17,297 bases of DNA from Proteobacteria bacterium UBA6920 (GCA_002448875.1 DKAS01000065.1:5791-23087), one strand, 5' to 3'; positions 1 through 6,629 are shown, counted from the stretch's first letter. Made by a program: numbers and translations. The notes: generated by a model not told the origin, from the sequence alone.

Positions 1-512
1 CCGCCACCGCCGTTGCCTGTGCCATGCTGGACCAGGTGCCGGAACAGATCGCCGGTCCGGGTACCGGCCTGGACAGTAAGGGCGTAGCGCACAAAGCAGC
101 GGTGATTCGCCAGGCCTTGAATCTGCACCTGCATCAGATCGCCACGCCGCTGGACGCCTTGCGCCGCCTGGGCGGTTTCGAAATCGCGGCGCTGGCCGGC
201 AGCTACCTGGCCTGCGCGCAAATCGGCCTGCCGGCGCTGGTCGACGGTTTCATCGCCACCGGCGCCGCCCTCGCCGCCGTGCGCCTCAATCCCGCCATCG
301 CACCCTGGCTGCTCTATTCCCACGCCTCCGCTGAACCGGGGCATCGCGCCATGCTGGCGGAATTGCAGGCGCAACCGCTGCTGAACCTGGGCATGCGCCT
401 GGGCGAAGGCAGCGGCGCGGCGGTCACGGTACCGCTGCTGCGTCTGGCCTGCGCTCTGCACAACAATATGGCGACCTTCGCCGATGCCGGTGTACAGGAA
501 AAAATTTCGTGA
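1..512 (+). CDS. cobT: Nicotinate-nucleotide--dimethylbenzimidazole phosphoribosyltransferase, C-terminal part (partial)
   Basis: The reading frame is open from base 3 (A-T-A-V-A-C-A-M) to the TGA at 510-512, so the gene starts upstream of the window. The family transfers the phosphoribosyl group of nicotinate mononucleotide to 5,6-dimethylbenzimidazole, giving alpha-ribazole phosphate for the lower ligand of cobalamin. The visible 169 residues match the CobT C-terminal half: a [20 protein letters not shown] segment, a [11 protein letters not shown] helix, a [18 protein letters not shown] stretch, [10 protein letters not shown], and the closing LGEGSGAA segment. These are hallmarks of the family and include the region of the catalytic glutamate (GEGSGA). 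The stop overlaps the GTG start of cobC by 3 bases, so the two are translationally coupled. The N-terminal half is not visible. The identification is confident. Confidence 0.95.
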   Translation, partial: ATAVACAMLDQVPEQIAGPGTGLDSKGVAHKAAVIRQALNLHLHQIATPLDALRRLGGFEIAALAGSYLACAQIGLPALVDGFIATGAALAAVRLNPAIAPWLLYSHASAEPGHRAMLAELQAQPLLNLGMRLGEGSGAAVTVPLLRLACALHNNMATFADAGVQEKIS

Positions 513-1084
513 GCGAAATCTGCCTGCTGCGCCACGGCGCGGTGCAGGGCGGCGCCTGCTTTCGCGGCAGCACCGATGACGAGCTGAGTTGCAGCGGCTG
601 GCGGCAGATGTGGCGGGCTACCCGGCGGCAGGGGCCCTGGGATCGTATCATCAGCTCGCCGCTGCGCCGTTGCGCGCGCTTCGCCACCCGCCTGGCGCGC
701 CGCCTCGATCTGCCCCTGCACTGCGACCCGCGCCTGCGGGAAATGCATTTCGGCGCCTGGGAAGGCAAGACCGCGGCGCAGCTGCTGGCCAGCGATGCGC
801 CGGCGCTGCAGGCGTTCTGGTCCGATCCGCAGCGTTTCCCGCCGCCGCAGGCCGAATCCCTGGACGAGTTCGCCCGCCGCGTCGACCAATGCTGGCAGGA
901 TCTGCAGGCAATGTATGCCGGCCAGCGCCTGCTCTGCATCACCCATGGCGGCGTCATTCGTGTGTTGTTGTGCCGGCAGCAGGGCCTGCCGCTGCAACAT
1001 ACGCTGCAGTTCGATGTTGCTTATGGCGAACTGATCACCCTGCGCACTGAGCCTACCCCGGCCGCAATCGCCGCCGGAGCTTGA
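509..1084 (+). CDS. cobC: Alpha-ribazole phosphatase, histidine phosphatase family
   Basis: 191 residues from a GTG start at 509 that overlaps the cobT stop. Members of this branch-2-free phosphoglycerate-mutase-like family remove the phosphate from alpha-ribazole 5'-phosphate (or adenosylcobalamin 5'-phosphate) late in cobalamin assembly. The phosphohistidine motif LLRHG gives R8 and H9. The second active-site histidine lies in ITHGG (about H146). Other expected elements are SPLRR (R53) and [10 protein letters not shown] (E78). There is no signal peptide, so the protein is cytoplasmic. The position between cobT and cobS supports the cobalamin role over a general phosphoglycerate mutase. The stop at 1082-1084 lies 4 bases before the cobS start. 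Confidence 0.92.
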   Translation: MSEICLLRHGAVQGGACFRGSTDDELSCSGWRQMWRATRRQGPWDRIISSPLRRCARFATRLARRLDLPLHCDPRLREMHFGAWEGKTAAQLLASDAPALQAFWSDPQRFPPPQAESLDEFARRVDQCWQDLQAMYAGQRLLCITHGGVIRVLLCRQQGLPLQHTLQFDVAYGELITLRTEPTPAAIAAGA

Positions 1085-1088
1085 GCGC

Positions 1089-1817
1089 GTGCGTCCCTTC
1101 CTCATCGCCCTGCAGTTTCTCAGCATCTTGCCGCTGCCCTTGCGGCGGGCACCGACGGACGACGAACTCGGACGCTCGGTGCTTTTCTATCCGCTGGTGG
1201 GCCTGGTTCTGGGATCGCTGCTGTATGCCGGCGCTGCGGTCAGCGCCGGCTGGCCGCTGGAATTGCGTGCCGCCCTGCTGCTCACCCTGTGGGTGGCCCT
1301 GACCGGCGCCTTGCACCTGGACGGACTGGCCGATTGCGCCGACGCCTGGGTCGCGGGCCGCGGTGACCGGGAAAAAACCCTGGCGGTGATGAAGGACCCG
1401 CGTGCCGGCCCGATGGCGGTGGTGGCGCTGTTGCTGGCCCTGCTGCTGAAATTCACCGCGCTGCTGGCCCTGTTGCGCCAGCAACAGGCAGCGCTGCTGC
1501 TGGCAACGCCGCTGCTGGGTCGCAGCGCCCTGCTGCTGTTATTGCTGAGCGTGCCCTATGTGCGTCCGCAGGGTCTGGGCAGTGCGCTGGCGCGGCAGCT
1601 GCCGCGCACGCCGGCGATGCTGGTGCTGGCCTTATGCGCGCTGGCCCTGCTGCTGTGGCCGCAGCTGCACGCCACACGCATGCTGCTGGCGGCGCTGTTG
1701 ACGACACTGCTGCTGCGCGCCCTGATGCTGCAGCGCATCGGCGGCGCCACCGGCGATACCCTGGGCGCGACCCTGGAGCTGGTGGAGATCACCGTCCTGG
1801 GCTGCGCTGTGCTGTAA
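1089..1817 (+). CDS. cobS: Adenosylcobinamide-GDP ribazoletransferase (cobalamin synthase)
   Basis: 242 residues from GTG 1089. This integral inner-membrane enzyme joins adenosylcobinamide-GDP and alpha-ribazole (phosphate) to make adenosylcobalamin (phosphate), the step after CobT. It begins with the typical LIALQFLSILPLP segment. It carries the family signature GALHLDGLADCADAW at about 73-87, with the acidic residues used for metal and nucleotide binding, followed by DREKTLAVMKDPRAGPMA at about 93-110. The remainder is a series of Leu/Ala-rich membrane helices. Length is normal for CobS (about 240-260). It starts 4 bases after cobC and is the last gene of the cobT-cobC-cobS operon. No clear hairpin terminator follows. 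Confidence 0.95.
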   Translation: MRPFLIALQFLSILPLPLRRAPTDDELGRSVLFYPLVGLVLGSLLYAGAAVSAGWPLELRAALLLTLWVALTGALHLDGLADCADAWVAGRGDREKTLAVMKDPRAGPMAVVALLLALLLKFTALLALLRQQQAALLLATPLLGRSALLLLLLSVPYVRPQGLGSALARQLPRTPAMLVLALCALALLLWPQLHATRMLLAALLTTLLLRALMLQRIGGATGDTLGATLELVEITVLGCAVL

Positions 1818-2237
1818 GTTACGTTGTCCGCACCGTATTGCGTCGAAGAACAATCGCGAATTTGCGGCATCGGAGCACGATGGCGATATCCAGCCTACCC
1901 TGCCAAGCCGCGCAGAAGTTTGTTACACGACCATGACAATCACAAAGATAACCCGGGTTGCCATCATTTCTGACACAGGATCGAAACGAGTTAATCCTGA
2001 CAATCTTCCGCATTCGTCGGCCAACAAATCACCTCCGTAGTGAAATCGCGCGGACCTGTCGCGCGCAATGATGTCGTTTCCTGCAATATAATCATGCAAG
2101 AATTTCTTTATCCTGGCATAGCAAACATTCGCAGGAAAATGCGCAAGAATTGCAAATTGACAGTGATTTCAGCGATGGGCAAACTGCGCCCGTCATCAGC
2201 ATGACGATCAGGATCATTGTCAAAAAGGAGAAGTAAC
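1818..2237. other. Intergenic region between cobS and the dsrE-like gene
   Basis: 420 bases with no convincing gene on either strand and a visibly lower GC content than the cob genes. It holds a 6-bp inverted repeat (CGCGCG, 7-base loop, 2047-2065), a perfect TATAAT hexamer at 2087-2092 and a perfect TTGACA at 2157-2162. Neither hexamer has a good partner at the usual spacing. Promoter activity for the downstream gene is plausible, but the exact start of transcription cannot be fixed. No riboswitch or small RNA was recognised. Confidence 0.6.
2087..2092 (+). promoter_or_regulatory. Candidate -10 box upstream of the dsrE-like gene
   Basis: A perfect TATAAT lies in AT-rich DNA about 145 bases before the GTG start. 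The hexamer 16-18 bases upstream is a poor -35, although a CGCGCG inverted repeat (2047-2065) covers the region just before it and might be an activator or repressor site. A competing candidate is the perfect TTGACA at 2157-2162, which lacks a good -10. Low confidence. Confidence 0.25.
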
Positions 2238-2834
2238 GTGAGAAAAATGAGCATGGCAAGCATTGCCGTAATTGGCATGGCGTGTTTCAGCAATGGTTAC
2301 GCGGCAACCGATTTCAACTGCCCGAGCGCGGCGAAAGCGGCAATGGATGCGCAGTTTCTCAGCACGGTCGACGGCGTGCCCACCAGTGACCTCACCCAGT
2401 GCCTGGGCGTGCGCAGTGAAATCAAAGTCGCGGTCAACGTCAGCGGCGCCGCGATCAATGCCAAGAACGGCATCAATCAGCAGATCAACAATGTCAAGAA
2501 CATGGTGGAGAACTATGAAAGCGTTTATGGCCTGACCCAGGGCAATACCGGCTATCAGATCGCCGTCATCGTCCACGGCAGCGCTGGTAAGTTCCTGCTG
2601 ACCCCGGCCGTCTATGACGCGAAGAACCCCGGCGATATCGGCGGCAACGTCGCCACCACCAACGCCGTGAACTTTCTCCTGTCCAAGGGCGTGAAAGTGT
2701 ACATGTGTCAAAACACCATGCGCAGCAACGGCTACGTCACCGCCGATATCACCCCGGGCGTGAAGGAAGTCCCGTCGGGTGTTACCGCGGTCGCTGACTT
2801 CGGCATGCGCCAGTGGGTGGTAATGACTCCCTGA
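2238..2834 (+). CDS. Exported DsrE/DsrF-like family protein
   Basis: The GTG at 2238 is preferred because GGAG (2227-2230) sits 7 bases upstream; a longer in-frame start at 2217 would run through that ribosome-binding site. The 198-residue product starts with a short basic region and a hydrophobic core ending in GYA, a Sec signal peptide cut near residues 22-23. The rest resembles the DsrE/DsrF-like fold: a beta strand IKVAVNVSG, an amphipathic helix with NNVKNMVENY, YQIAVIVHGSAG, and GVKVYMCQNTMR with C157 at the position of the family's sulfur-carrying cysteine. Family members relay or bind sulfur, but the function of exported versions is not established. It is monocistronic: a gap lies upstream and a strong terminator follows. 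Residues C28 and C55 could form a disulfide (inference). Confidence 0.8.
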   Translation: MRKMSMASIAVIGMACFSNGYAATDFNCPSAAKAAMDAQFLSTVDGVPTSDLTQCLGVRSEIKVAVNVSGAAINAKNGINQQINNVKNMVENYESVYGLTQGNTGYQIAVIVHGSAGKFLLTPAVYDAKNPGDIGGNVATTNAVNFLLSKGVKVYMCQNTMRSNGYVTADITPGVKEVPSGVTAVADFGMRQWVVMTP

Positions 2835-2855
2835 GTCGGTTTCGACCCGCGAATA

Positions 2856-2884
2856 AAGCCCCGCAACTGCGGGGCTTTTTTTTT
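2856..2884 (+). terminator. Rho-independent terminator after the dsrE-like gene
   Basis: A perfect 7-bp stem GCCCCGC (2858-2864) / GCGGGGC (2869-2875) with an AACT loop is followed by nine T residues, 23 bases after the stop codon. Read on the minus strand the hairpin is followed by TTTATT, so it may also stop the converging methyltransferase transcript. Confidence 0.93.
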
Positions 2885-2961
2885 GAACTAATCGTTCCCG
2901 TGGTGGCGGTTGCACCGCATCTCGCCTGCCATCACGCGCCAGACCGCGCCCGCCCAGAGGT

Positions 2962-3603
2962 TCAACGGCTCGCGCCGTGCGGCCGGAAACCCGCCTCGGG
3001 TCGCAGCAACCACGCGTGCACCAGGCCATCGAGCAATTCATGGCGCCACTTTTTCAGCCCTGCGATATTCACTTCTTGCAGATCGACGGCCCGGGCCGGC
3101 TCGCGCGTCGCCGCCCACAGATAGAGAAACCAGGCGCCCCGTCCCAGCGGCCGCCGCGCACGCAAGGTTTGCGCCGCGCGCAGGGTCATCCGTGCGCTGG
3201 GCTCGACGATGAGTAAAGTGCCGCCGGGGTTTACGCACGCCAGCAACATCGCCAGCGCGTTGTGCCTGTCGTCCAGCACCGCGAGCAGCGACGCCGCGGA
3301 CACCACATCGGCTTTTTCACCGGCGGCGGCACCCGCCAGATCCTGCACCGCGAACTGCGTGGCCGCGCCCATACGACGGGCGTTGGCGGTGGCACGCCGC
3401 ACCATGGCCGGATCGGTATCCACGCCCCGGGCCCGATAGCCGTGCGCGGCCGCACAACGCGCCACCAGGCCAGGACCGCAGCCCACATCCAGCCAGGTAC
3501 GCCCCTCGCCACGCGGCAGCAGTTCGACCGCCTGCTGGTGCAGAGCGGAATAAAATTCCGCGGCCTGTAAGCGGGAAAACAGTGCAGCGGAAAACGCACT
3601 CAT
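2962..3603 (-). CDS. Class I SAM-dependent methyltransferase
   Basis: 213 residues with a typical Rossmann-fold methyltransferase core. Motif I LDVGCGPG is at 38-45, the acidic ribose-binding end of strand 2 is VDTDP at 61-65, a DLA segment follows near 88, strand 4 is VVSAASLLAVLDD near 100-112, and the strand-5 motif NPGGTLLIVEP is at 125-135. The substrate cannot be deduced. A C-terminal part of about 70 residues rich in R, W and L may form the acceptor-binding cap. The ATG at 3603 has GGGAG 6 bases upstream. It overlaps the stop of the upstream membrane-protein gene by 4 bases (ATGA), so the two are coupled. The nearby divergent HxlR regulator probably controls both. Confidence 0.85.
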   Translation of the reverse strand: MSAFSAALFSRLQAAEFYSALHQQAVELLPRGEGRTWLDVGCGPGLVARCAAAHGYRARGVDTDPAMVRRATANARRMGAATQFAVQDLAGAAAGEKADVVSAASLLAVLDDRHNALAMLLACVNPGGTLLIVEPSARMTLRAAQTLRARRPLGRGAWFLYLWAATREPARAVDLQEVNIAGLKKWRHELLDGLVHAWLLRPEAGFRPHGASR

Positions 3604-4007
3604 GCCCTGCTCCCTGTCGTAACCGGAAGGGGAAAGCGCGTCAGCAGGACGGCGACGAACAGCAGCGGCAGAAAGGCGGCTGTGGTCACCTGCGCCAGGG
3701 TGACCGAGCCGGCCGCCAGGTATTTCACGGTAACCAGCCAGTCTATCGCTTGAATCGCGATCATGGCCGCGATCCAGCTGCGCATCGCCGCGGGATTACG
3801 CGCCGCCACCCACATGCCGTAGCCGAACCCGAGAAAGCGCGCTGCCATCATGCCAAACATCCAGTTCACCCAGGCGGGCGCGACGGGCAAATCGAGCACC
3901 CGGCTGCTGCTTTCCGGCGCGAACAGAAAGGCCGTGCCCAGCAGTACCTGCACCAGGGCGATAAAACGCAAGGTAAAAACGAGTAATTTCGAGCTTGCTG
4001 AAGGCAT
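3600..4007 (-). CDS. Four-helix inner-membrane protein of unknown function
   Basis: 135 residues, ATG at 4007 with AGGAG 8 bases upstream. Four hydrophobic segments are visible at about 8-30, 49-69, 77-100 and 103-128, with short polar connections such as RNPAAMRS. The layout is similar in size to small DoxX-like or DUF4345-like membrane proteins, but no diagnostic motif lets me name it. It is the first gene of a two-gene minus-strand unit with the methyltransferase and is divergent from the HxlR regulator. The 115-bp shared intergenic region carries two inverted repeats. A membrane protein plus a methyltransferase under an HxlR regulator may form a small stress-response or modification module (inference). 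Confidence 0.75.
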   Translation of the reverse strand: MPSASSKLLVFTLRFIALVQVLLGTAFLFAPESSSRVLDLPVAPAWVNWMFGMMAARFLGFGYGMWVAARNPAAMRSWIAAMIAIQAIDWLVTVKYLAAGSVTLAQVTTAAFLPLLFVAVLLTRFPLPVTTGSRA

Positions 4008-4055
4008 ACGTCCGACTCCTGTCGTCTATGGTTAAGTGGCCTCAATCTAGCGCCT

Positions 4056-4076
4056 TTACTTTCCAAAGGGAAGTAA
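4056..4076. promoter_or_regulatory. Inverted repeat, candidate HxlR operator 1
   Basis: Arms TTACTTTCC (4056-4064) and GGGAAGTAA (4068-4076) are separated by AAA and differ by one mismatch. It lies midway between the divergent membrane-protein and hxlR-type genes, where an autoregulatory HxlR dimer would bind. The assignment rests on position and symmetry only. Confidence 0.45.
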
Positions 4077-4090
4077 TTACCATCTGGTAA
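4077..4090. promoter_or_regulatory. Inverted repeat, candidate HxlR operator 2
   Basis: A perfect TTACC-ATCT-GGTAA palindrome directly abuts the preceding repeat and shares its TTAC start. Two adjacent symmetric sites in a 115-bp divergent promoter suggest cooperative repressor binding. It lies 32 bases before the regulator's ATG, in a position that would block transcription of that gene. Confidence 0.45.
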
Positions 4091-4122
4091 GTTTTGGGTT
4101 TTTTAGCGGCGGAAAGCACTGA

Positions 4123-4467
4123 ATGAGTAAAAAAGAATCTATTACGACACGCAAAGCGGACCCCTGCGCCGGCTCCTGCCCGGTGGGGCGGGCGGCGCAG
4201 ATTCTTGACGGGCGCTGGACCACACGCATTGTGCGCGACCTGCTGCCCGGTCGTCGGCGCTACTCCGAGCTGCTGCGTTCATTGGCAGGCATCAGTCCGA
4301 AAGTACTGTCGGCGCGTTTGCATTTTCTGGAAGAGGAAGGAGTGGTCAGCAAAACCACGTATCCTGAAGTGCCCCCGCGCACGGAATACGAACTCACCGC
4401 CAGAGGCTATCGCCTGCAGCCTGTCATCGCCGCTATGGCCGCCTTCGGCCAGAGCCTGGAGGATTGA
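4123..4467 (+). CDS. HxlR-family winged-helix transcriptional regulator
   Basis: 114 residues, the usual length for the family. It begins with a CxxxC-type segment, CAGSCPVGRAAQILDGRWT, matching the HxlR start in which a conserved cysteine and the 'DGRWT' helix lead into the winged helix. The recognition part follows in GRRRYSELLRSLAGISPKVLSARLHFLEEEGVV, and the wing in PPRTEYELTARG. Members are small dimeric repressors or activators that often sense thiol-reactive, aldehyde or redox signals through a cysteine; C18 and C22 are candidates here. It is divergent from the membrane-protein/methyltransferase pair. A terminator follows right after the stop. Confidence 0.92.
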   Translation: MSKKESITTRKADPCAGSCPVGRAAQILDGRWTTRIVRDLLPGRRRYSELLRSLAGISPKVLSARLHFLEEEGVVSKTTYPEVPPRTEYELTARGYRLQPVIAAMAAFGQSLED

Positions 4468-4471
4468 AATA

Positions 4472-4497
4472 AAAAAGGCCTCCAGAGAGGCCTTTTT
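4472..4497. terminator. Bidirectional Rho-independent terminator
   Basis: A perfect 11-bp stem AAAAAGGCCTC (4472-4482) / GAGGCCTTTTT (4487-4497) has a CAGA loop. The A-run and T-run flank a GC core, so it can work in both directions. It starts 5 bases after the hxlR-type stop codon and also lies 58 bases beyond the stop of the converging Tat-signal gene. Confidence 0.92.
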
Positions 4498-4554
4498 GTC
4501 GCGGCGAGTTATCCGCTCGGCAGGCGATGGTCGCGCTGCCTCTACGTTCACCGG

Positions 4555-4725
4555 CTAGTCCTTGGACGAACCGTGCTGCTCGCGGCGGCTACCGTGCCTA
4601 TGTACGTTTTTGATGGATCCGAACCCCCTTGCCCAGGTGGGATGGGCGCTGAGAGTCAGGATGGCCGGGGCGACGTAGCTGGCTTTCTTGAGAAAGTCGC
4701 GCCGCGAATTATTGCGCGTGCTCAT
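4555..4725 (-). CDS. 56-residue Tat-signal peptide protein
   Basis: The ATG at 4725 is chosen because AGGAA lies 8 bases upstream and it puts the twin-arginine motif near the start; a GTG- or TTG-type start further upstream would add 16 residues. The product begins MSTRNNSRRDFLKKA, a textbook Tat motif, followed by the hydrophobic YVAPAILTLS and a likely cut after HPTWA. The mature peptide would be only about 27 residues, rich in Arg, His, Ser and Gly, with a HRHGSRREQHGSSKD tail. No cofactor motif is evident. Small Tat-leader proteins with a YVAPAILTL core recur in proteobacterial genomes (from memory). The gene follows the HPr-kinase-like gene on the same strand, 227 bases downstream, so that kinase might act on its serines; this is inference. 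Confidence 0.75.
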   Translation of the reverse strand: MSTRNNSRRDFLKKASYVAPAILTLSAHPTWARGFGSIKNVHRHGSRREQHGSSKD

Positions 4726-4952
4726 GGGTTGTTTCCTCACTTGTCTATTTGTCGGTAGTTTTAGCGGAACCACGCTGAAAATAGCCGTCAGGTGTAGCAG
4801 CGGCTTGACCTATATAGTCTGAAGAATATTTAAGTTTAAGCAATGACATTAGTTGCCTTGCGGTCACGAAATTTTTTAATCGTCAGCAACAGCAAGCGCA
4901 ATCAGTCCGAACGACGACAGGACTAATCCAGCCATCGGTGACCGGTAGCGAG

Positions 4953-5834
4953 TTATTCGCCGGCGGGAGGGGATAGAACGGACTTGAGCAGGCGCAGCGA
5001 AGCGGCGAGATTGGCCGTGGTCAGTTCATAGCACCGGCAGACGCTCATCAACGAAACCACGGTCTGCAGGCTGACGCTGCCCAGGTCGTTGAGCAACAAA
5101 GCCTGGCTGAATATCCGGGCACTGGCCTGCGCCAGAGAGACGGGCCGCAACTGCGGTTCATGGGCGGCGGGGTCGTAACGCAGGAAAAAGGCGCTGTGCA
5201 GGGGCACGGACCGGCCCACGGTCAGGGACGGCAGGGAGATGACCGGAACATGGATGGATTTCGGCGTACGCAGAATGGCGGTAGGCAGGGTATAGGGCGC
5301 CGGCGGCTCGCGCCGCAGCCACAATGCCCGCGGATAGGGTTCGATCCGGCCGGTGCGCAGATTGATCGGCGCATGTTCGTCGCTCAGATAGGCAAAACCA
5401 TGGTGCAATGCGGCCCAGGTCGTAGTGGACTTACCCGCCCCGGAGGGAGCCACCAGCAGAATGCCCTGGCCGGCGAATTCCAGCGCGGCCGCATGGACGA
5501 ACAGCAGATCCGGCCGCTGGCGCTGCACCGCCAGGGTAATGATCTTATCGAGGTAAAACAGAACGTCGTAGATATCCTCACACGCGGTGGCGACCCCATC
5601 GCTGTCCGTCAGCAGGTAACCGCGGACCGTGGACCGCCGCAGGCGCAGGCGTATTTGCGAACCGGTCGGCGCCATCTGCACCAGCGCGTCGTAGGCCAGC
5701 AGCAGAGCCCTGGCCAGGGAACGATCCTCGCATTCTATGGCAATGGTCTGATCCAACAGGCTCAAATAAATGCCGTCGGCGCTGACCCAGTGCCGAGGAT
5801 CGCTGCGTAACGCGGATATCAACGCATTTTCCAC
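4953..5834 (-). CDS. HPr kinase/phosphorylase-related ATP-binding protein
   Basis: 293 residues from a GTG at 5834, with a GGAAGG-like ribosome site about 10 bases upstream. The Walker A P-loop APSGAGKST is at 129-137. It is preceded by LLFVHAAALEF (H114), the position of the HprK 'vHas' element, and followed by YLSDEHAPI at about 149-157, where HprK relatives keep acidic residues for Mg and catalysis. The N-terminal 110 residues resemble the variable region of HprK-related kinases (the HprK-related kinase A type) rather than true HprK. No HPr (ptsH) or PTS gene is nearby. Such proteins often accompany peptide-modification or exosortase/polysaccharide loci. The likely role is phosphorylation of an unknown protein or peptide; the small Tat protein downstream is the nearest candidate. 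The C-terminal third has no recognisable motif. Confidence 0.8.
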   Translation of the reverse strand: MENALISALRSDPRHWVSADGIYLSLLDQTIAIECEDRSLARALLLAYDALVQMAPTGSQIRLRLRRSTVRGYLLTDSDGVATACEDIYDVLFYLDKIITLAVQRQRPDLLFVHAAALEFAGQGILLVAPSGAGKSTTTWAALHHGFAYLSDEHAPINLRTGRIEPYPRALWLRREPPAPYTLPTAILRTPKSIHVPVISLPSLTVGRSVPLHSAFFLRYDPAAHEPQLRPVSLAQASARIFSQALLLNDLGSVSLQTVVSLMSVCRCYELTTANLAASLRLLKSVLSPPAGE

Positions 5835-6013
5835 CGCTGCACCCTTCCCCTGATTTTATTGTTTTGTCGACAGCTGCCCATTCCAGCCCAGCCGTCCCTT
5901 GCCATCGCGGCGCCTGCGCCACGACTCACTATGGAACGTCTGCCAGGGCAAAAGCAACTGCCCCCCAGCTGGCGTCCGCCTTTCAATCGTCAAAGACGGC
6001 GCCGCATCCCATT

Positions 6014-6041
6014 ATTATGTAAAATTATCGCGCTCGGACAA
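6014..6041 (-). promoter_or_regulatory. Candidate sigma-70 promoter for the HprK-like gene
   Basis: On the minus strand TTGTCC (6036-6041) is followed after 16 bases by CATAAT (6014-6019), 4/6 and 5/6 matches to the sigma-70 consensus, in a locally AT-rich patch. A 5-bp perfect palindrome (CTGTA-TTTT-TACAG, 6054-6067) lies just upstream and could be a regulator site. It would let the kinase and Tat-peptide genes be expressed apart from the surface-protein genes. Confidence 0.4.
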
Positions 6042-6053
6042 AAGAGGATAACC

Positions 6054-6067
6054 CTGTATTTTTACAG
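6054..6067. repeat. Perfect 5-bp inverted repeat upstream of the kinase promoter
   Basis: CTGTA (6054-6058) and TACAG (6063-6067) flank TTTT. The half-sites resemble those of LexA, but the total length is 14 instead of 16 bases, so the assignment is open. Confidence 0.4.
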
Positions 6068-6129
6068 CAGAATCGACGATAAGCCTGGAGTGGCTGAGCA
6101 GGAACAGTTATATGGATATAGGGAGAACA

Positions 6130-6152
6130 CGGGGCGCGCCGCAGCCGCCCCG
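6130..6152 (-). other. GC-rich hairpin downstream of the lipoprotein gene
   Basis: A 7-bp perfect stem CGGGGCG (6130-6136) / CGCCCCG (6146-6152) with a 9-base loop begins 12 bases after the lipoprotein stop. There is no T-tract on the minus strand, so it may stabilise the mRNA end or be a weak pause site; it is not a standard intrinsic terminator. Confidence 0.3.
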
Positions 6153-6164
6153 CGCGAATTCGGT

Positions 6165-6629
6165 TTACATTACCGTGAGGTGCTCGGCCTTGAAGTCACC
6201 GATGATAATAGTGACCAGGTCACCGGCTTTGACGTAGCCGCCGGGGTTACCGAAGATGAAGTAGTAATTACCACCGGCTTTGGGAAATTTGGGCGCGGAC
6301 CGCAGCGCGCCGATCTTGGGCGAAAACGGCACCGCGAACTTGCTGCCGGTTTTCTCCTGCACGACATAGGGGTCCAGCTTGTGGTCCATGAGCGGCATCA
6401 CCTTGTCGGTATCGAGAACGGTGAATTTGAAATTCATCATGTAGTTGGCGGCCGACAGGCGGATGCTGTCGATCTTGATGCCGTAGGCCTTTTCCATGTC
6501 GGTGCGCGCGTCCGCCGCCTCGGCTTCAGCCGCCGTCTGTGGTTTCGGCGCGCCGCCGGCACAACCATACAGGCCGCCGGCCAGCAGCATAAGAACAGAC
6601 AGGGAAATATATCGCATAAAACTCGGCAT
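6165..6629 (-). CDS. Small exported lipoprotein of unknown function
   Basis: The ATG at 6629 is chosen because CCGGAG lies 8-10 bases upstream; an upstream in-frame ATG (6650) would include that site. The 154-residue product starts MPSFMRYISLSVLMLLAGGLYGC, a lipobox with lipidation at C23. The mature protein has a short Ala/Glu-rich linker. It is followed by a single domain with alternating strands, including YGIKIDSIRLSAANYMMNFKF, VLDTDKVMPLMDHKLDPYV and GNYYFIFGNPGGYVKAGDLVTIIIG. It has no second cysteine and no enzymatic motif. The residue after the lipid cysteine is Ala, which predicts outer-membrane sorting (inference). It begins 33 bases after the protease stop and is probably cotranscribed with it. 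It could be a chaperone or docking factor for the surface proteins, but no family was recognised. Confidence 0.78.
   Translation of the reverse strand: MPSFMRYISLSVLMLLAGGLYGCAGGAPKPQTAAEAEAADARTDMEKAYGIKIDSIRLSAANYMMNFKFTVLDTDKVMPLMDHKLDPYVVQEKTGSKFAVPFSPKIGALRSAPKFPKAGGNYYFIFGNPGGYVKAGDLVTIIIGDFKAEHLTVM

Larger units (their letters stand above)
5835..6164. other. 330-bp intergenic region upstream of the HprK-like gene
   Basis: No gene is supported here. The region holds a candidate minus-strand promoter (6014-6041). It also contains a CTGTA-TTTT-TACAG palindrome (6054-6067) just upstream of that promoter, and a GC hairpin (6130-6152) with a 7-bp stem that lies 13 bases past the lipoprotein stop but lacks a T-tract. 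The resulting 5' leader of the kinase mRNA would be about 170-180 bases. I compared it by eye with cyclic-di-GMP and cobalamin riboswitch cores and saw no match. Confidence 0.6.

Noticed and set aside
314..1126. 270-residue minus-strand open frame over cobT/cobC
   Set aside because: Both cob genes are recognised with active-site motifs on the plus strand; the minus frame is rich in R, A, Q as in complements of GC-rich genes.
2047..2065. CGCGCG hairpin as a terminator of the cob operon
   Set aside because: The stem is only 6 bp, lies 230 bases after cobS and has no T-tract; it may equally be chance in GC-rich DNA.
2220..3041. 273-residue minus-strand open frame over the dsrE-like gene
   Set aside because: It would run through the strong plus-strand terminator and shows only low-complexity sequence; the plus frame has signal peptide, RBS and family motif.
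4807..4832. Plus-strand TTGACC ... TATTTA promoter-like pair
   Set aside because: No plus-strand gene or RNA lies downstream; the whole block from 4555 rightwards is transcribed from the minus strand.
5835..6013. Cyclic-di-GMP or cobalamin riboswitch in the kinase leader
   Set aside because: I compared the leader with the conserved cores from memory and found no matching set of sequence blocks; a covariance-model search would settle it.
6054..6067. Possible LexA (SOS) box
   Set aside because: The half-sites CTGTA/TACAG look right, but the spacing is CTGT-N6-ACAG (14 bases) instead of the CTGT-N8-ACAG of the usual gammaproteobacterial site.
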